A DNA stretch of 13,803 nucleotides from Ruminococcaceae bacterium UBA1691 (GTDB lineage: Bacteria > Bacillota > Clostridia > Oscillospirales > Acutalibacteraceae), in the NCBI GenBank assembly GCA_002320555.1, contig DCJV01000013.1, forward strand, positions 1-13,803, in the 5' to 3' direction. The stretch's first letter is position 1. The number at the start of each line of letters is the position of its first letter. Position numbers and translations under genes: made by a program. The notes under the pieces were generated by a model. That model searched no databases, had not been told where the DNA came from, and saw only the letters and a list, made by a program, of their open reading frames with translations. This document shows, piece by piece, positions 13,538 to 13,803 of this stretch.

Positions 13538-13803
13538 ATGAAAACGAGAATTCTTTCCGGTGTGGTTGTGGTCGCCTTTTTAATCGTAATGCTCCTGTGC
13601 ACCTATACGCCGGTGTTTTCCCTGTTCCTTGCGCTGCTCTCCGGCATTGCAGTGTTTGAGATCGAGCGCGTGGCACAGGTGAAAAATAAAATCATTATGG
13701 GGGTCAGCATCGCTTTCGCCGCGCTGCTGCCGATCCTGATTTCTGTGGGCGTTGATCTGCCCGTGCCGCTCGTGGCGATCGGCTATACCATTTTATTGCT
13801 GCT
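13538..13803 (+). CDS. cdsA: Phosphatidate cytidylyltransferase, N-terminal part
   Basis: The frame is open from the ATG at 13538 to the end of the window (88 residues). MKTRILSGVVVVAFLIVMLL followed by VFSLFLALLSGIAVFEIERV gives the first two membrane helices with the GxxxxEI-type turn seen at the start of CdsA, and a third and fourth hydrophobic segment follow. CdsA makes CDP-diacylglycerol from phosphatidate and CTP at the membrane. The catalytic signature near the C-terminus is outside the window, so the call rests on the N-terminus and on the conserved pyrH-frr-uppS-cdsA order. GAAAGGA is about 13 bases upstream, a little long. A small CGCACA/TGTGCG hairpin (13494-13516) precedes it. Confidence 0.85.
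   Translation, partial: MKTRILSGVVVVAFLIVMLLCTYTPVFSLFLALLSGIAVFEIERVAQVKNKIIMGVSIAFAALLPILISVGVDLPVPLVAIGYTILLL

Noticed and set aside
1..13803. tRNA, rRNA, CRISPR array, transposase or integrase
   Set aside because: I looked on both strands and saw no cloverleaf, regularly spaced repeats, or DDE, tyrosine or serine recombinase motifs.

Overview
The window looks like a Gram-positive, low-to-mid GC Firmicute of class Clostridia, probably of the Oscillospiraceae/Ruminococcaceae type. The evidence is the housekeeping order pyrH-frr-uppS-cdsA, strong GGAGG-type ribosome binding sites, consensus sigma-A promoters and a Firmicutes-type LexA box. The species call is inference from style, not from a search.

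Layout. (1) Bases 1-1160 are host DNA: the C-terminus of a zinc-ribbon protein, a rho-independent terminator, a very AT-rich gene-free stretch (about 300-920) and a small protein resembling the DUF6514 family. (2) Bases about 1161-10990 hold a minus-strand element of phage origin. In the direction of transcription it carries: a putative winged-helix-type regulator (10841-10260); a consensus promoter with a LexA box at the transcription start and an intrinsic terminator in its leader; a degenerate guanylate-kinase-like protein; a 924-residue protein that I read as a single-chain, two-barrel RNA polymerase of the YonO/QDE-1 class; a zinc-ribbon protein; a hairpin; then tail genes (neck/tail-completion-like protein, tail assembly protein, tail tube-like protein, tail chaperone-position protein, and only the first 146 residues of a tape measure protein). 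A plus-strand lipoprotein gene with its own promoter and terminator interrupts the tail genes. I see no capsid, terminase, portal, lysis or integrase gene, so this is a remnant or a domesticated module and not a complete prophage. (3) Bases about 11100-13803 are the host operon for UMP kinase, ribosome recycling factor, undecaprenyl diphosphate synthase and the start of CDP-diglyceride synthase.

How it may work together (inference): DNA damage relieves LexA at the promoter near 10090. The leader terminator adds a second gate. The kinase-like protein, RNA polymerase and zinc protein are then made. The polymerase may transcribe the downstream tail genes, for which I could find no convincing sigma-A promoter. 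The tape measure is broken, so long-tailed particles are unlikely, yet the 2.8-kb polymerase frame is fully open with its motif set largely in place, which suggests it is either recently acquired or still under selection.
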